From: JAVJRN01 sp040218415
Lineage (GTDB): Bacteria; Bacteroidota; Bacteroidia; Cytophagales; Cyclobacteriaceae
DNA length: 64,000 nt
Assembly: GCA_040218415.1 (NCBI GenBank)
Contig: JAVJRN010000079.1
Location: 248,001 to 312,000 of the forward strand
Direction of reading: 5' to 3'
Shown: positions 9,005 through 18,179 of the stretch, piece after piece
How the letters are laid out: each line of letters starts with the position of its first letter
Position numbering within the stretch: position 1 is the first letter of the stretch
Notes under the pieces: generated by a model
The model's input: the letters and a program-made list of their open reading frames with translations, nothing else
Database searches by the model: none
Told to the model about the DNA's origin: nothing
Translations under genes and position numbers: made by a program

Positions 9005-10294
9005 ATGCTTAACGACAAAAAAGTAATTAAAGCCTGGTATATGTATGACTGGGCTAATTCCGTTTATAACCTTGTCATCAATACTTCAATTTTCCCTATT
9101 TACTACACGGCTATCACCAGTAATGAGGCAAACAACGACATGGTTGATTTTTTCGGTTTTGAAATAGTTAACTCAGTACTTTACAGCTATGCAATAAGTA
9201 TTTCCTATTTGCTCTCAGCGGCCATTCTTCCTGTATTATCTGGAATAGCTGATTTTTCAGGAAAGAAAAAATTCTTTCTCAAATTATTCACTTTCATTGG
9301 GGCATTCTCCTGTATGGGGATGTTTTTCTTCACCGAACACAACCTTGAATGGGGCATTGCCTGTGTTGTTTTTGCCAGCTTGGGCTATAGCAGTGGTTTA
9401 GTATTTTATGACGCCTTTTTGCCTGAAATTGCCTCAGAAGATCAAACTGACAGAATAAGTGCCAATGGCTATTCTTATGGCTATGCAGGTAGTGCATTGA
9501 TGTTAATCCTGAGCTTAGTTCTTCTATTATCACCCACTACATTTGGCTTAGCAGATGATGGCACAGCTCCGAGAATTGTCTTTCTACTGGTTGGCGTTTG
9601 GTGGATTGGGTTCGCGCAAATACCTTTCAAGTATCTTCCAAATAATGTCTTCAATAGAAAACCAACAGGAAGCATTCTTTTCAATGGTTACTTAGAATTG
9701 AAAAAAGTATTGCTTGCGCTTAAATATCAATCAAACATCAAAAAGTATCTTATTGCATTCTTCTTTTTCAATATGGGAGTACAAACGATCATGCTTTTAG
9801 CTACGCTTTTTGGCACGAAAGAATTGGGGCTTGGTCAGAGCGAATTGATACCGACTATCTTAATCATTCAATTTGTGGCAATTGCTGGAGCCACACTTTT
9901 TGCCAAACTTTCAAAGTCTAAGGGAAATATTTTCTCATTAAGCTTGATGATAATCATATGGATCGGTATCTGCGGATATGCGTACACAGTAACATCCGTT
10001 TATGAGTTTTATCTAGTTGCAGCTTTGGTAGGACTAGTCATGGGCGGCATACAAGCGCTGAGTAGAGCAACTTATTCTAAGTTAGTACCAAAAGACACGG
10101 TAGATCATGCCTCCTACTTTTCATTTTTTGATGTGACCTTTCATTTGAGCGTTGTTTTTGGAACCTTTTCTTATGGCTTTATCGAACAACTCACTGGTAG
10201 TATGAGAAATAGTACGTTGGCACTCGCTTTATTCTTCATAGTTGGATTAATCATGCTACAATTTGTTAAAATGAACAATGAAAGATCAGCCTAA
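9005..10294 (+). CDS. MFS transporter, UMF1/Atg22-like family
   Basis: A 429-residue inner-membrane protein with about 12 hydrophobic segments. The N-terminus WYMYDWANSVYNLVI is the signature of the UMF1 (unknown major facilitator 1) branch, related to yeast vacuolar Atg22. A charged loop between segments carries typical MFS spacing, and GIADFSGKKKFFL near residue 81 resembles the MFS loop 2-3 motif. The substrate is unknown for most bacterial members; amino-acid efflux is a guess from Atg22. Its last 17 bases overlap the start of the next ORF, so the two are translationally coupled. Confidence 0.85.
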   Translation: MLNDKKVIKAWYMYDWANSVYNLVINTSIFPIYYTAITSNEANNDMVDFFGFEIVNSVLYSYAISISYLLSAAILPVLSGIADFSGKKKFFLKLFTFIGAFSCMGMFFFTEHNLEWGIACVVFASLGYSSGLVFYDAFLPEIASEDQTDRISANGYSYGYAGSALMLILSLVLLLSPTTFGLADDGTAPRIVFLLVGVWWIGFAQIPFKYLPNNVFNRKPTGSILFNGYLELKKVLLALKYQSNIKKYLIAFFFFNMGVQTIMLLATLFGTKELGLGQSELIPTILIIQFVAIAGATLFAKLSKSKGNIFSLSLMIIIWIGICGYAYTVTSVYEFYLVAALVGLVMGGIQALSRATYSKLVPKDTVDHASYFSFFDVTFHLSVVFGTFSYGFIEQLTGSMRNSTLALALFFIVGLIMLQFVKMNNERSA

Positions 10295-10736
10295 GCTCAA
10301 CCTACCTGCGTTTGATGTAAATCTTACAACGGAAAGTGAGGGTATATACATTTTTGATCCAATTCGAAAAAAAAACATCCTGCTCACGCCTGAGGAATGG
10401 GTGAGACAACATTTTCTCAATTTGCTAATCAACCACTTGCACTATCCAAAAGGCTTGATGAATGTAGAGTCAGGCTTGACTTATTTTAAAAAAACAAAGC
10501 GGTCTGATATCACCATTAATCAAAGAAATCAGTCGGTGTTTATGCTGATCGAATGTAAATCGCCACAGGTGAAAATTGATAAAAAAACGCTAAATCAAAT
10601 CAGTCAATACAATAAGAAAATCGCCGCAAAATTCATTTGTGTAACCAATGGGATTAAGCATTTTATTTGGGAGTATGATTTGGAAAAACAGGCGTATTTA
10701 CAGCAAAATTCATTTCCTAAATACCCAGAAAACTAA
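10278..10736 (+). CDS. Type I restriction HsdR_N-like nuclease-fold domain protein
   Basis: A 152-residue stand-alone protein matching the HSDR_N_2 domain (N-terminal nuclease domain of type I restriction R subunits). A PD-(D/E)xK-type active site is visible: Asp77 in KRSDITI and Glu92-x-Lys94 in IECKS. No ATPase, methylase or specificity subunit is nearby, and such orphan domains are common in Bacteroidota genomes. It overlaps the MFS gene by 17 bases and so belongs to that operon. DNA cleavage is possible from the motif but unproven; a DNA or RNA housekeeping role is equally possible. Confidence 0.75.
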   Translation: MKDQPKLNLPAFDVNLTTESEGIYIFDPIRKKNILLTPEEWVRQHFLNLLINHLHYPKGLMNVESGLTYFKKTKRSDITINQRNQSVFMLIECKSPQVKIDKKTLNQISQYNKKIAAKFICVTNGIKHFIWEYDLEKQAYLQQNSFPKYPEN

Positions 10737-10740
10737 GAAA

Positions 10741-10764
10741 GCCAACGGAGTTTACTCCATTGGC
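10741..10764. terminator. Hairpin between convergent genes
   Basis: GCCAACGGAG, a TTTA loop and CTCCATTGGC form a 10-bp stem with one mismatch. It sits between the convergent HsdR_N-like gene and the alanine dehydrogenase gene and probably serves both. The U tract on the plus side is poor. Confidence 0.55.
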
Positions 10765-10792
10765 CTTCATTAATTATTTTAGAGTATTTATC

Positions 10793-11908
10793 TTAATCCA
10801 AGTATTTTTCAGCTGGTGAAAACGGAAGCCCGAAAGCATTCGCTACTGCATCGTATACAATTTCATTGTTAACAATATTCAATCCAAGTAGTAACTCTCT
10901 ATTTTCCTTACATGCTCTTTTCCAACCTTTATTGGCCAACTGGATGGCATACGGTAAAGTAGCATTGGTCAATGCCAACGTGGAAGTATAAGGAACAGCA
11001 CCTGGCATATTGGCAACACAATAATGAAGAATATCGTCGATAATATAAGTAGGATCCTGATGAGTAGTAGGACGGCAAGTTTCAATGCAACCTCCTTGAT
11101 CCACAGCTACGTCAACCAGAACAGTTCCAGGTCGCATCTCTTTTAACATTTCTCGAGTAATTAAATTTGGTGCTTTTGCCCCTGGAATAAGTACCGCTCC
11201 TACAATTAAGTCATGAGTAGCAATTAACTCTCTTATGTTGTATTCATTAGACATAAAAGTGTTAACATTCGCTGGCATCACATCATCGAGATATCTTAAT
11301 CTAGGCAAACTGACATCAAGAATAGTAACGTCAGCACCCATTCCGGCAGCCATTTTAGCAGCATTAGTGCCTACAACACCACCACCTAAAATCATTACTT
11401 TCGCCGGTCTCACCCCAGGTACACCGCCAAGCAAAATCCCTCGACCTCCCATAGGCTTTTCAAGATATTTTGCACCTTCTTGGATGGACATTCTTCCTGC
11501 AACTTCAGACATTGGAATGAGTAGCGGCAAAGATCTGTCAGCTTTTTCTACAGTTTCATAGGCCAAGCAAACTGCTCCTTGTTTTAACATAGCCATGGTC
11601 AATGGCTCATAAGAAGCAAAGTGGAAATAAGTGAAAAGAAGTTGATCTTTTTTGATTAACTCATATTCAGGCTCAATCGGTTCTTTCACTTTCATGATCA
11701 TTTCTGCGATATCATAAGTATCCTTTATGTTATCACACAATTTGGCTCCAGCAGAAGTATAATCTCCATCTGTAAATCCACTGCCCAAACCAGCAGTCGA
11801 TTGCACATAGATCTCGTGACCATTTTTAACCAACTCAATCACACCCGCAGGCGTAAGAGCCACACGATTCTCATTATTTTTAATCTCCTTAGGAACACCT
11901 ATTATCAT
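10793..11908 (-). CDS. ald: Alanine dehydrogenase
   Basis: A 371-residue cytoplasmic NAD-dependent enzyme converting L-alanine to pyruvate and ammonium and back. The family residues are all present: Arg15 (ENRVAL), Lys75 (KVKEP), His96 (YFHFA), the Rossmann glycines GGGVVG at 175-180, and Asp270 (VDVAVDQGG). The frame is open to an ATG at 11977, but MIIGVPKEIKNNENRVAL from the ATG at 11908 is the standard N-terminus. A TATATTTG promoter box at 11940-11947 would also place the transcription start downstream of 11977. The gene is monocistronic and convergent with the HsdR_N-like ORF. Confidence 0.95.
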   Translation of the reverse strand: MIIGVPKEIKNNENRVALTPAGVIELVKNGHEIYVQSTAGLGSGFTDGDYTSAGAKLCDNIKDTYDIAEMIMKVKEPIEPEYELIKKDQLLFTYFHFASYEPLTMAMLKQGAVCLAYETVEKADRSLPLLIPMSEVAGRMSIQEGAKYLEKPMGGRGILLGGVPGVRPAKVMILGGGVVGTNAAKMAAGMGADVTILDVSLPRLRYLDDVMPANVNTFMSNEYNIRELIATHDLIVGAVLIPGAKAPNLITREMLKEMRPGTVLVDVAVDQGGCIETCRPTTHQDPTYIIDDILHYCVANMPGAVPYTSTLALTNATLPYAIQLANKGWKRACKENRELLLGLNIVNNEIVYDAVANAFGLPFSPAEKYLD

Positions 11909-11939
11909 ATGCGTATTAATTAAACGAGTATTTTTCGAG

Positions 11940-11947
11940 CAAATATA
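11940..11947 (-). promoter_or_regulatory. -7 promoter box TATATTTG for ald
   Basis: A perfect match to the Bacteroidota TAnnTTTG element on the minus strand, about 32 bases upstream of the ald start codon. TTTG-containing sequences lie 14 to 23 bases further upstream as possible -33 boxes. Confidence 0.55.
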
Positions 11948-12173
11948 CTTGGATGTCAATTCAAAAAGATCAAACAAAAGAAAATCAATAAATAGTAGAA
12001 TTTATTTTTTCAGAAACAAAATATTATTCCACTCATCCATGATTTACAGTATTTTATTCTTAGTCTTTACGATTGCCCCTGCTCTATCCATTATATTATA
12101 TGGGTAGCTTGAGAACAAAATAGCTCGGATTTTATTAGGTTTACAGTATTAATCCATCTAAACTTTTCGAACA

Positions 12174-14579
12174 TTGAGCGAGCCAAAAACCAAAGAAGTT
12201 TTACAAGTTGAAAAAGAAGAAGTCTTACTAGACTATTCGACGGCTATTGAAAGTAGAGAGAATAGCTTGATAGGGAGAAAGGAAGTTTTTATGGGAAAAG
12301 CCAAGTTTGGCATTTTCGGTGATGGAAAAGAATTAGCTCAAATCGCCATGGCTAAGTATTTCAAAAATGGTGATTTCAGATCAGGCTATTATCGTGATCA
12401 GACCTTTATGATGGCTATCGGTTCATTGTCATCAGAACAATTTTTCGCTCAATTATACGCGCACACTAGCGTTATTGCAGAGCCAGCATCGGCAGGCAGA
12501 ATGATGAACGGCCACTTCGGCACCAGGTCTTTAAATGAAAAAGGCGAATGGCGTACACTTACCGACATGAAGAATAGTAGCTCTGACATTTCGCCTACTG
12601 CTGCTCAAATGCCTCGATTGGTTGGCTTAGGATACGCTTCCAAATTATTCAGAAATAACCCCAACTTATCTGACCTCAAAGATTTTTCAAATAATGGAAA
12701 TGAAGTAGCCTTCGGTACCATTGGAAATGCGTCTACTTCGGAGGGACATTTTTTTGAATCAATCAATGCTGCAGGTGTTCTTCAGATTCCTTTGGTAATG
12801 TCTGTATGGGATGACGGATATGGAATATCTGTTCCTCAGAAATACCACACCACTAAGGAAAGTATTTCAAAAGCTCTTGCTGGTTTTCAAAGGAACGAGG
12901 ATGGAGAAGGATTTGAAATATTCAATGTCAGGGGTTGGGACTATCCAGCACTATTGAGCACATATAAGAAAGCTGTAGAAATATCTCGGACAAAACATAT
13001 TCCATGCTTGATTCATGTCGAAGAAATGACCCAACCACAAGGCCATAGTACTTCCGGTTCACATGAAAGGTATAAGCCAAAACAACGTCTCGAATGGGAA
13101 AAAGAACATGATTGCATTCTTAAAATGAAAGAATGGATCCTATCGGAAGGCATAGCAGACGAAAATGAACTTACCCAGATAGAAAAAACAGCAAAACAAA
13201 AATCTAAAAAATCTCGAGAAAAGGCATGGAAAGAATTCACAGCAGAAATTAAAGAGGATTTGAGTGAAGCTTTATCCTTACTTCAAAAGTTGGAACTGGT
13301 TTCGAAAAAACAAGAACCAATAAGAGCGATAAAAAGCGAATTAAAAGCTAGTTTAAACCCTCTAAAAGCTGACATCTTCCGAGCGGTACGAAAAGCCATT
13401 AGATACGTTGCTGAGGATGAAACTGCTGAAAAAAAGGCCTTAGCAAAATGGATTGACCAAAAAAGAAAAAAATACTTCAATGAGTATAGCTCTCATGTTG
13501 TAAGTGAATCGCTAGCTTCTCCACTTTTAACGAATGAGGTTTTTCCTATATTCGATGAAACTCCAACATTGGTTGACGGTAGAGAAGTGGTACAAAAAGG
13601 GTTTGATGAGATTTTCTCTAGAGATCCTCGAGTTTTTGCTTTCGGTGAAGATGTTGGGAAAATCGGCGATGTGAATCAAGGTTTTGCTGGATTACAGGAA
13701 AAATATGGAGAAATTAGAATAACAGACACTGGTATTCGGGAAGCAACAATAATAGGTCAGGGAATTGGTGCGGCTTTGAGAGGTTTACGGCCGATTGCAG
13801 AAATTCAATATCTAGATTACTTATTATATGCTATTCAGACTTTATCCGATGACCTAGCCACGCTACATTACCGAATGAAAGGAGGCCAAAAGGCTCCATT
13901 GATTATACGCACGAGAGGCCACAGATTAGAAGGTGTTTGGCATAGTGGATCGCCGATGAGCATGATACTTGGTTCTGTCAGAGGTATCCATGTTTTGGTA
14001 CCAAGAAATCTCACACAAGCAGCAGGATTTTACAATACGTTGCTCGATGGTGACGACCCTGCCATTGTTATTGAATCTTTGAATGGATATAGGCTAAAAG
14101 AAAAAATGCCAGCGAACATAGCAGATATTCGAACCCCGCTAGGCATTTGTGAAGTAATAAGAGAGGGTAGCGACATTACATTAGTTACCTATGGTTCTAC
14201 TTGTAGAATTGTAATGGAAGCCGCGCAGCAACTTGATGAATTTGGCATTAGCGCAGAGGTTATAGATATCAGGAGCTTACTTCCATTCGATCGTACAGGC
14301 ACCATTAATAGTTCCATTACGAAAACGAATAAACTCGTTATAATCGACGAAGATGTTCCTGGAGGAGCCTCCGCTTTTATTTTGCAAAACGTATTAGAAA
14401 GAGATAACGGCTACTTTAATCTAGATTCTAAACCGATAACTATCACTGGTAAAGAACATAGGCCAGCATATGGCACAGATGGTGACTACTTCTCAAAACC
14501 AAATGTAGAAGATGTATTCGAATCAGTCTATGAGCTAATCAGGGAAACTAAGCCAGATAAGTTTAAGGCTTTATTTTAA
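12174..14579 (+). CDS. Fused alpha-beta E1 component of a branched-chain/2-oxoacid dehydrogenase
   Basis: An 801-residue fusion of E1-alpha (about 25-400) and E1-beta (about 460-800), the thiamine-diphosphate decarboxylase of a 2-oxoisovalerate-type dehydrogenase complex that feeds an acyl group to lipoyl-E2. The alpha part shows FRSGYYRDQTFMMAIG, the ThDP/Mg region GTIGNASTSEG (181-191) with DDGYGISVP, and the HSTSGSHERY loop (291-300). The beta part shows FGEDVG (490-495), TGIREATIIGQGIG and RTRGHRLEGVWHSG. The linker is lysine-rich and helical. The start is TTG at 12174; an in-frame stop lies at 12159 and the first ATG would cut into the conserved domain. The alpha-beta fusion is usual in Bacteroidota. 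E2 and E3 genes are not in the window. Confidence 0.9.
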   Translation: MSEPKTKEVLQVEKEEVLLDYSTAIESRENSLIGRKEVFMGKAKFGIFGDGKELAQIAMAKYFKNGDFRSGYYRDQTFMMAIGSLSSEQFFAQLYAHTSVIAEPASAGRMMNGHFGTRSLNEKGEWRTLTDMKNSSSDISPTAAQMPRLVGLGYASKLFRNNPNLSDLKDFSNNGNEVAFGTIGNASTSEGHFFESINAAGVLQIPLVMSVWDDGYGISVPQKYHTTKESISKALAGFQRNEDGEGFEIFNVRGWDYPALLSTYKKAVEISRTKHIPCLIHVEEMTQPQGHSTSGSHERYKPKQRLEWEKEHDCILKMKEWILSEGIADENELTQIEKTAKQKSKKSREKAWKEFTAEIKEDLSEALSLLQKLELVSKKQEPIRAIKSELKASLNPLKADIFRAVRKAIRYVAEDETAEKKALAKWIDQKRKKYFNEYSSHVVSESLASPLLTNEVFPIFDETPTLVDGREVVQKGFDEIFSRDPRVFAFGEDVGKIGDVNQGFAGLQEKYGEIRITDTGIREATIIGQGIGAALRGLRPIAEIQYLDYLLYAIQTLSDDLATLHYRMKGGQKAPLIIRTRGHRLEGVWHSGSPMSMILGSVRGIHVLVPRNLTQAAGFYNTLLDGDDPAIVIESLNGYRLKEKMPANIADIRTPLGICEVIREGSDITLVTYGSTCRIVMEAAQQLDEFGISAEVIDIRSLLPFDRTGTINSSITKTNKLVIIDEDVPGGASAFILQNVLERDNGYFNLDSKPITITGKEHRPAYGTDGDYFSKPNVEDVFESVYELIRETKPDKFKALF

Positions 14580-14640
14580 TGGAAATGATCTAGCCAATTT
14601 ATGACAAGTCCATTTCGTAATAATAAAATGTTTTAGATAT

Positions 14641-15408
14641 CTATTGGGGTGATCTAGTAATTTCCTCTAATACAAAATCCGTGGACTCTGCAATATTGCT
14701 TTTATTTAAAGCTCGATCAAAGATATAAAATCGAACTTTAATAGGATCGTTACGAAATATTTGTTTGAAACCCACAGAAAGCATAGAATAGCTAATCGTT
14801 CCAGATAAAGGCTCGCCCAAGTTATCAGGTTCAAAAATTGGTATTCGTCCATCAAAATTAACAACATTACAACCTGAATTACCAACCTCCGCCGCAAAGT
14901 CAATCAGTGTATATTCATTATTTCTTCTTCTCAAAAACTCAATATATATGTTGTTGTAATAGGGGTTTTGCGAGACGTAAAAAGTATCAACTTCTGCACC
15001 CACCCGTTCTCTTCCAGGCTGATAATCGTTGCAGTTGTAAGGTGGCCTGTTATCTGTATCGCTAAAGAAAATCTTATTCGACAAATTAGGACTAATGCCA
15101 TTTGGATCAATTAAGTATAGCGGAGGGAAAACTGTAGTATCACGAAGTGTAATGAGAGAGTCTTTAGAGTCTATCACTAAATTAAACTGGTGATACGGCG
15201 AGGTTTGCTCGAAGGAAGCCAATCCTACATCACCCAAACCGTCTTCGAAATAGAAAGTCATTACCAGCGAATCGCTCTGTCCATCCAAATCCGCAAAGTA
15301 AATATCTCGAAATTCAACAAAAGGAATTGCAGAAAAATTTGGATCTTCAAAACAACCAGTTCCAAAGACAAGAAATAGGATTAATAAACAACTTGGAAAC
15401 TTATTCAT
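14641..15408 (-). CDS. Hypothetical lipoprotein
   Basis: A 255-residue protein with a lipoprotein signal (hydrophobic run, then FGTGC with the lipidated Cys19). The mature part is acidic and beta-rich with many Asp and Asn residues (YFADLDGQSDSLVMTFYFEDG), and I recognise no domain. Proteins of this kind are common outer-membrane lipoproteins in Cytophagales. It is convergent with the E1 gene and divergent from the LuxE-like gene (53 bases between starts). Confidence 0.7.
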   Translation of the reverse strand: MNKFPSCLLILFLVFGTGCFEDPNFSAIPFVEFRDIYFADLDGQSDSLVMTFYFEDGLGDVGLASFEQTSPYHQFNLVIDSKDSLITLRDTTVFPPLYLIDPNGISPNLSNKIFFSDTDNRPPYNCNDYQPGRERVGAEVDTFYVSQNPYYNNIYIEFLRRRNNEYTLIDFAAEVGNSGCNVVNFDGRIPIFEPDNLGEPLSGTISYSMLSVGFKQIFRNDPIKVRFYIFDRALNKSNIAESTDFVLEEITRSPQ

Positions 15409-15461
15409 TCTTTAATTTGTGTAAACAAAACTATTAATAAAGTGACTGATTATAATAACTG

Positions 15462-16415
15462 ATGTTTGACATAGAAAATTTCAAAAGGCGAATTTTTTCT
15501 GCCGATCAATCATCTTTCAATCATCTAGCTATTGAAGCATTCAATTATCAATATGAAAATAACAGTATTTATCAATCATATTGCCAACTTTTAAGCAAGA
15601 CACCCTCTGCTGTAAATAAGTGGCAACAAATACCATTCCTACCTATCGATTTTTTTAAGTCACAAAAAGTAATTTGTGGTCATTGGGCGGAAGAAAAGGT
15701 CTTCCTAAGTAGCGGTACTACTGGCCAGATAAGAAGTAAGCATTATGTTAAAGATTTAAATTTTTACCACCAAGTAAGCCAATTCATTTTTGAAGCTAAC
15801 TTCGGTAAATTGACCAATTTCAATCTATATGCAATTTTGCCATCTTACCAAAAGATGGGAGATTCTTCATTGCTCTCTATGGTCGACCATTTCATTACCT
15901 ACAGTGGAAAGCCAAGCGGATATTTTTTAGAGAGTCAAAAGTTACCCTCTGCATCTAAGAAGGAATTAATATTTGGAGTAACCTACGCCCTACTCGACGG
16001 TGAAATTATTCACAAAGATCTAAGTCAGTGCATGATCATGGATACTGGTGGAATGAAAGGTCGAAAAAAGGAAATGGTCAGGGATGAGGTTATAGAATTA
16101 TTGAAAAAGAAATACCAACAAACAAATATTTGGACAGAATATGGCATGACAGAGCTTACATCTCAGGCATATGGTAAAAACGGGATGCTTAAATTCCCGT
16201 CTTGGGGCAAGGTTTTGATCAGAGATATCAATGATCCTTTTTTGATGAAAGATGAGCATCAGGCCGGGGGAATAAATATTATCGATTTAGCTAATATCGA
16301 AACCTGTTGCTTCATCGAAACAAAAGATATTGGAAAAATCCATGGAAATGAACATTTTGAAGTTTTAGGAAGGTTTGATAATTCTGATATACGCGGATGC
16401 AGCCTTCTTATTTAA
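15462..16415 (+). CDS. LuxE-like acyl-protein synthetase / acyltransferase
   Basis: A 317-residue protein of the LuxE (long-chain fatty-acid protein ligase) family, a branch of the adenylate-forming PaaK-like superfamily. The ATP-binding loop SSGTTGQIRSKH is at 83-94, and the later WTEYGMTELTSQAYG is the family's adenylate-binding motif. LuxE enzymes activate a fatty acid as acyl-AMP and move it to a cysteine. There is no luxC reductase or luciferase here, so this is the non-luminescent form common in Bacteroidota, with unknown acyl acceptor. It stands alone between lipoprotein genes. Confidence 0.8.
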   Translation: MFDIENFKRRIFSADQSSFNHLAIEAFNYQYENNSIYQSYCQLLSKTPSAVNKWQQIPFLPIDFFKSQKVICGHWAEEKVFLSSGTTGQIRSKHYVKDLNFYHQVSQFIFEANFGKLTNFNLYAILPSYQKMGDSSLLSMVDHFITYSGKPSGYFLESQKLPSASKKELIFGVTYALLDGEIIHKDLSQCMIMDTGGMKGRKKEMVRDEVIELLKKKYQQTNIWTEYGMTELTSQAYGKNGMLKFPSWGKVLIRDINDPFLMKDEHQAGGINIIDLANIETCCFIETKDIGKIHGNEHFEVLGRFDNSDIRGCSLLI

Positions 16416-16520
16416 TTTTAGTTAAAGATATTTAGTACGCATCTTCTTGTAATAAAGAATAACAAAGCATACTTTTGAAGTATCGCAAGGCATAAATTAG
16501 CCTCAATAAACAAAACCATC

Positions 16521-16646
16521 ATGAAAGTAAAAGTTTTAATAATTGGATTAATCTTAGCTGGAGCAAGTGCTTGTACTCAACAAACTTGCCCAACCTACGC
16601 CAAAGCGGACGCTGAAAAAGAAGTAAAAACTGAAGCGAAAGTTTAA
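16521..16646 (+). CDS. Small lipoprotein, 41 residues (TCPTYAK motif)
   Basis: A short gene with a full lipoprotein signal: MKVK start, hydrophobic core and ASAC lipobox with the Cys at 18. About 24 mature residues follow, beginning CTQQTCPTYAK and ending in a Lys/Glu-rich tail. The TCPTYAK segment recalls short Bacteroidota lipoproteins but I know of no function. Its stop codon abuts the stop codon of the convergent regulator gene with no bases between. It has its own start about 100 bases after the LuxE-like gene. Confidence 0.7.
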   Translation: MKVKVLIIGLILAGASACTQQTCPTYAKADAEKEVKTEAKV

Positions 16647-17807
16647 CTAAATATCGACGTATTTTTTTACGTCTTCTTTTGAAATAGCGTTTTGGTTAGA
16701 CATGATAATTAGTCTTTCCACTACATTTCTCAATTCACGTACATTTCCTGACCAAGAATAACTGCTCATTAATTCTATAGCCATTGGCTCTATGGTTTTA
16801 GGTGCATAACCGTATTCTGTAGTTATTATTTGGAGGAAATGTTCTGTTAAGATTTTGATGTCCGCTTTTCTTTCTCGTAGAGGCGGAACGCGTATAATCA
16901 TCACGCTAAGTCTGTGAAATAAATCCTCGCGAAATTTCTTATGAGCAATTTCTTCTTTTAAGTCTTTATTCGTAGCACTCAAAACTCTTACGTTCACTTT
17001 TATGGATTTTTCACCACCAACACGAGTGATCACGTTCTCTTGAAGCGCACGTAAAACTTTAGCCTGAGCTGACAAGGTCATATCACCTATCTCGTCGAGA
17101 AACAGTGTGCCTCCATTGGCTTGCTCAAACTTCCCTATTCGTTGTTTATGCGCTGAGGTGAAAGACCCTTTTTCGTGACCAAACAATTCACTCTCTATTA
17201 GTTCTGAGGGAATAGCAGCGCAATTTACCTCAATAAACGGCCCCTTTGATCTCAAACTATGGTCATGTAGCGATTTCGCTACTAGTTCTTTACCCGTTCC
17301 ATTTTCTCCAAGTATTAAAACACGCGCGTCAGTAGGGGCTATCTTATTGATTATTTCTTGCATCTCCAAAATGCTTTCTGACTCCCCTACAATAGCACTT
17401 TGCTTATTTATTTTCTTCTTTAGAACTTTTGTTTGTTGTTTAAGACTTCCCTGTTCTAGCGCATTTCTCACCGCAATCAACAATCGATTGAGATCAGGTG
17501 GTTTTTGTATAAAATCAAAAGCACCAAGCTTTGTTGCCTCTACAGCTGTCTCTATATTACCATGAGCAGATATCATGATAAACTGGGTATCTACACCTTC
17601 CTGAGTTACCTTTTCTAGAAGTTCGATTCCGTCAAGTTTGGGCATTTTTATATCACAAAGGGTGACATCTATTTTTTCGGAAAGAAGAACTTTCAAGGCC
17701 TCTTCACCATCCGCTGCTTCGAACGTTTCGTATTTCTCAAAATCAAGGATTTCTTTAAGCGTGTCCCTGATATTTTTCTCGTCATCTACAATGAGAATCT
17801 TGGCCAT
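16647..17807 (-). CDS. Sigma-54-type response regulator lacking a DNA-binding domain
   Basis: A 386-residue NtrC-like protein. Receiver domain 1-118 has phospho-acceptor Asp52 (CDIKMPK) and the Lys of QKPP. The AAA+ domain spans about 138-370 with Walker A GENGTGKE (167-174), Walker B GGTLFLDEI (232-240) and WSGNVREL (352-359). The sigma-54 contact loop GAFTGA appears as GSFTSA (214-219). The protein stops at residue 386, right after the AAA+ lid, with no Fis-type helix-turn-helix. Full-length NtrC proteins are about 440-470 residues. It may act from solution or may not activate sigma-54 in the classical way. No partner kinase is adjacent. Confidence 0.88.
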   Translation of the reverse strand: MAKILIVDDEKNIRDTLKEILDFEKYETFEAADGEEALKVLLSEKIDVTLCDIKMPKLDGIELLEKVTQEGVDTQFIMISAHGNIETAVEATKLGAFDFIQKPPDLNRLLIAVRNALEQGSLKQQTKVLKKKINKQSAIVGESESILEMQEIINKIAPTDARVLILGENGTGKELVAKSLHDHSLRSKGPFIEVNCAAIPSELIESELFGHEKGSFTSAHKQRIGKFEQANGGTLFLDEIGDMTLSAQAKVLRALQENVITRVGGEKSIKVNVRVLSATNKDLKEEIAHKKFREDLFHRLSVMIIRVPPLRERKADIKILTEHFLQIITTEYGYAPKTIEPMAIELMSSYSWSGNVRELRNVVERLIIMSNQNAISKEDVKKYVDI

Positions 17808-17827
17808 TATTATGAATTTTAAATAAA

Positions 17828-18172
17828 CAAGTCTATAAGCCGGGTTCTGTATTCGAAAAACGAATGCTCACCATTTATCTAGTTCAATTGTCGCCAATTG
17901 AATCAATCGGTCTACCCATTTTGTCAAAGGAGCGAGCAACTCCATACAAAACCTATTTGACCTTTCAGCTCGTAAGGTTTACAATGCCATAAGTATCACT
18001 ACCTACGCGGTAAGCTTTTACCCCACCTTTTCACCCTTACCCCAAAATGAGGCGGTATATTTTCTGTTGCACTATCTGTAACTCTATGAGTCCCTTCCTG
18101 TTAGGAAGTACGATGCTCTATGCTGCCCGGACTTTCCTTCCCGCTTTATAGCGCGACGGTGAGCCGACTTGT
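17828..18172 (-). ncRNA. rnpB: RNase P RNA (class A)
   Basis: Read on the minus strand, the 5' part carries the conserved GGAAAGTCCGGGC block (complement of about 18125-18138), and the 3' end carries AGAACCCGGCTTATAGACT (complement of about 17831-17849). These are the P4/CR-I and 3'-terminal signatures of bacterial RNase P RNA, the ribozyme that trims tRNA 5' ends. The length, about 345 bases, is normal. End positions are estimates. The 5' end lies only 7 bases after the stop of the preceding hypothetical gene. Confidence 0.95.
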
Positions 18173-18179
18173 TATATTA

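Noticed and set aside
12039..12107. 22-codon hydrophobic ORF between ald and the E1 gene
   Set aside because: No conserved motif and no supporting context; random short ORFs of this size are common in AT-rich spacers.
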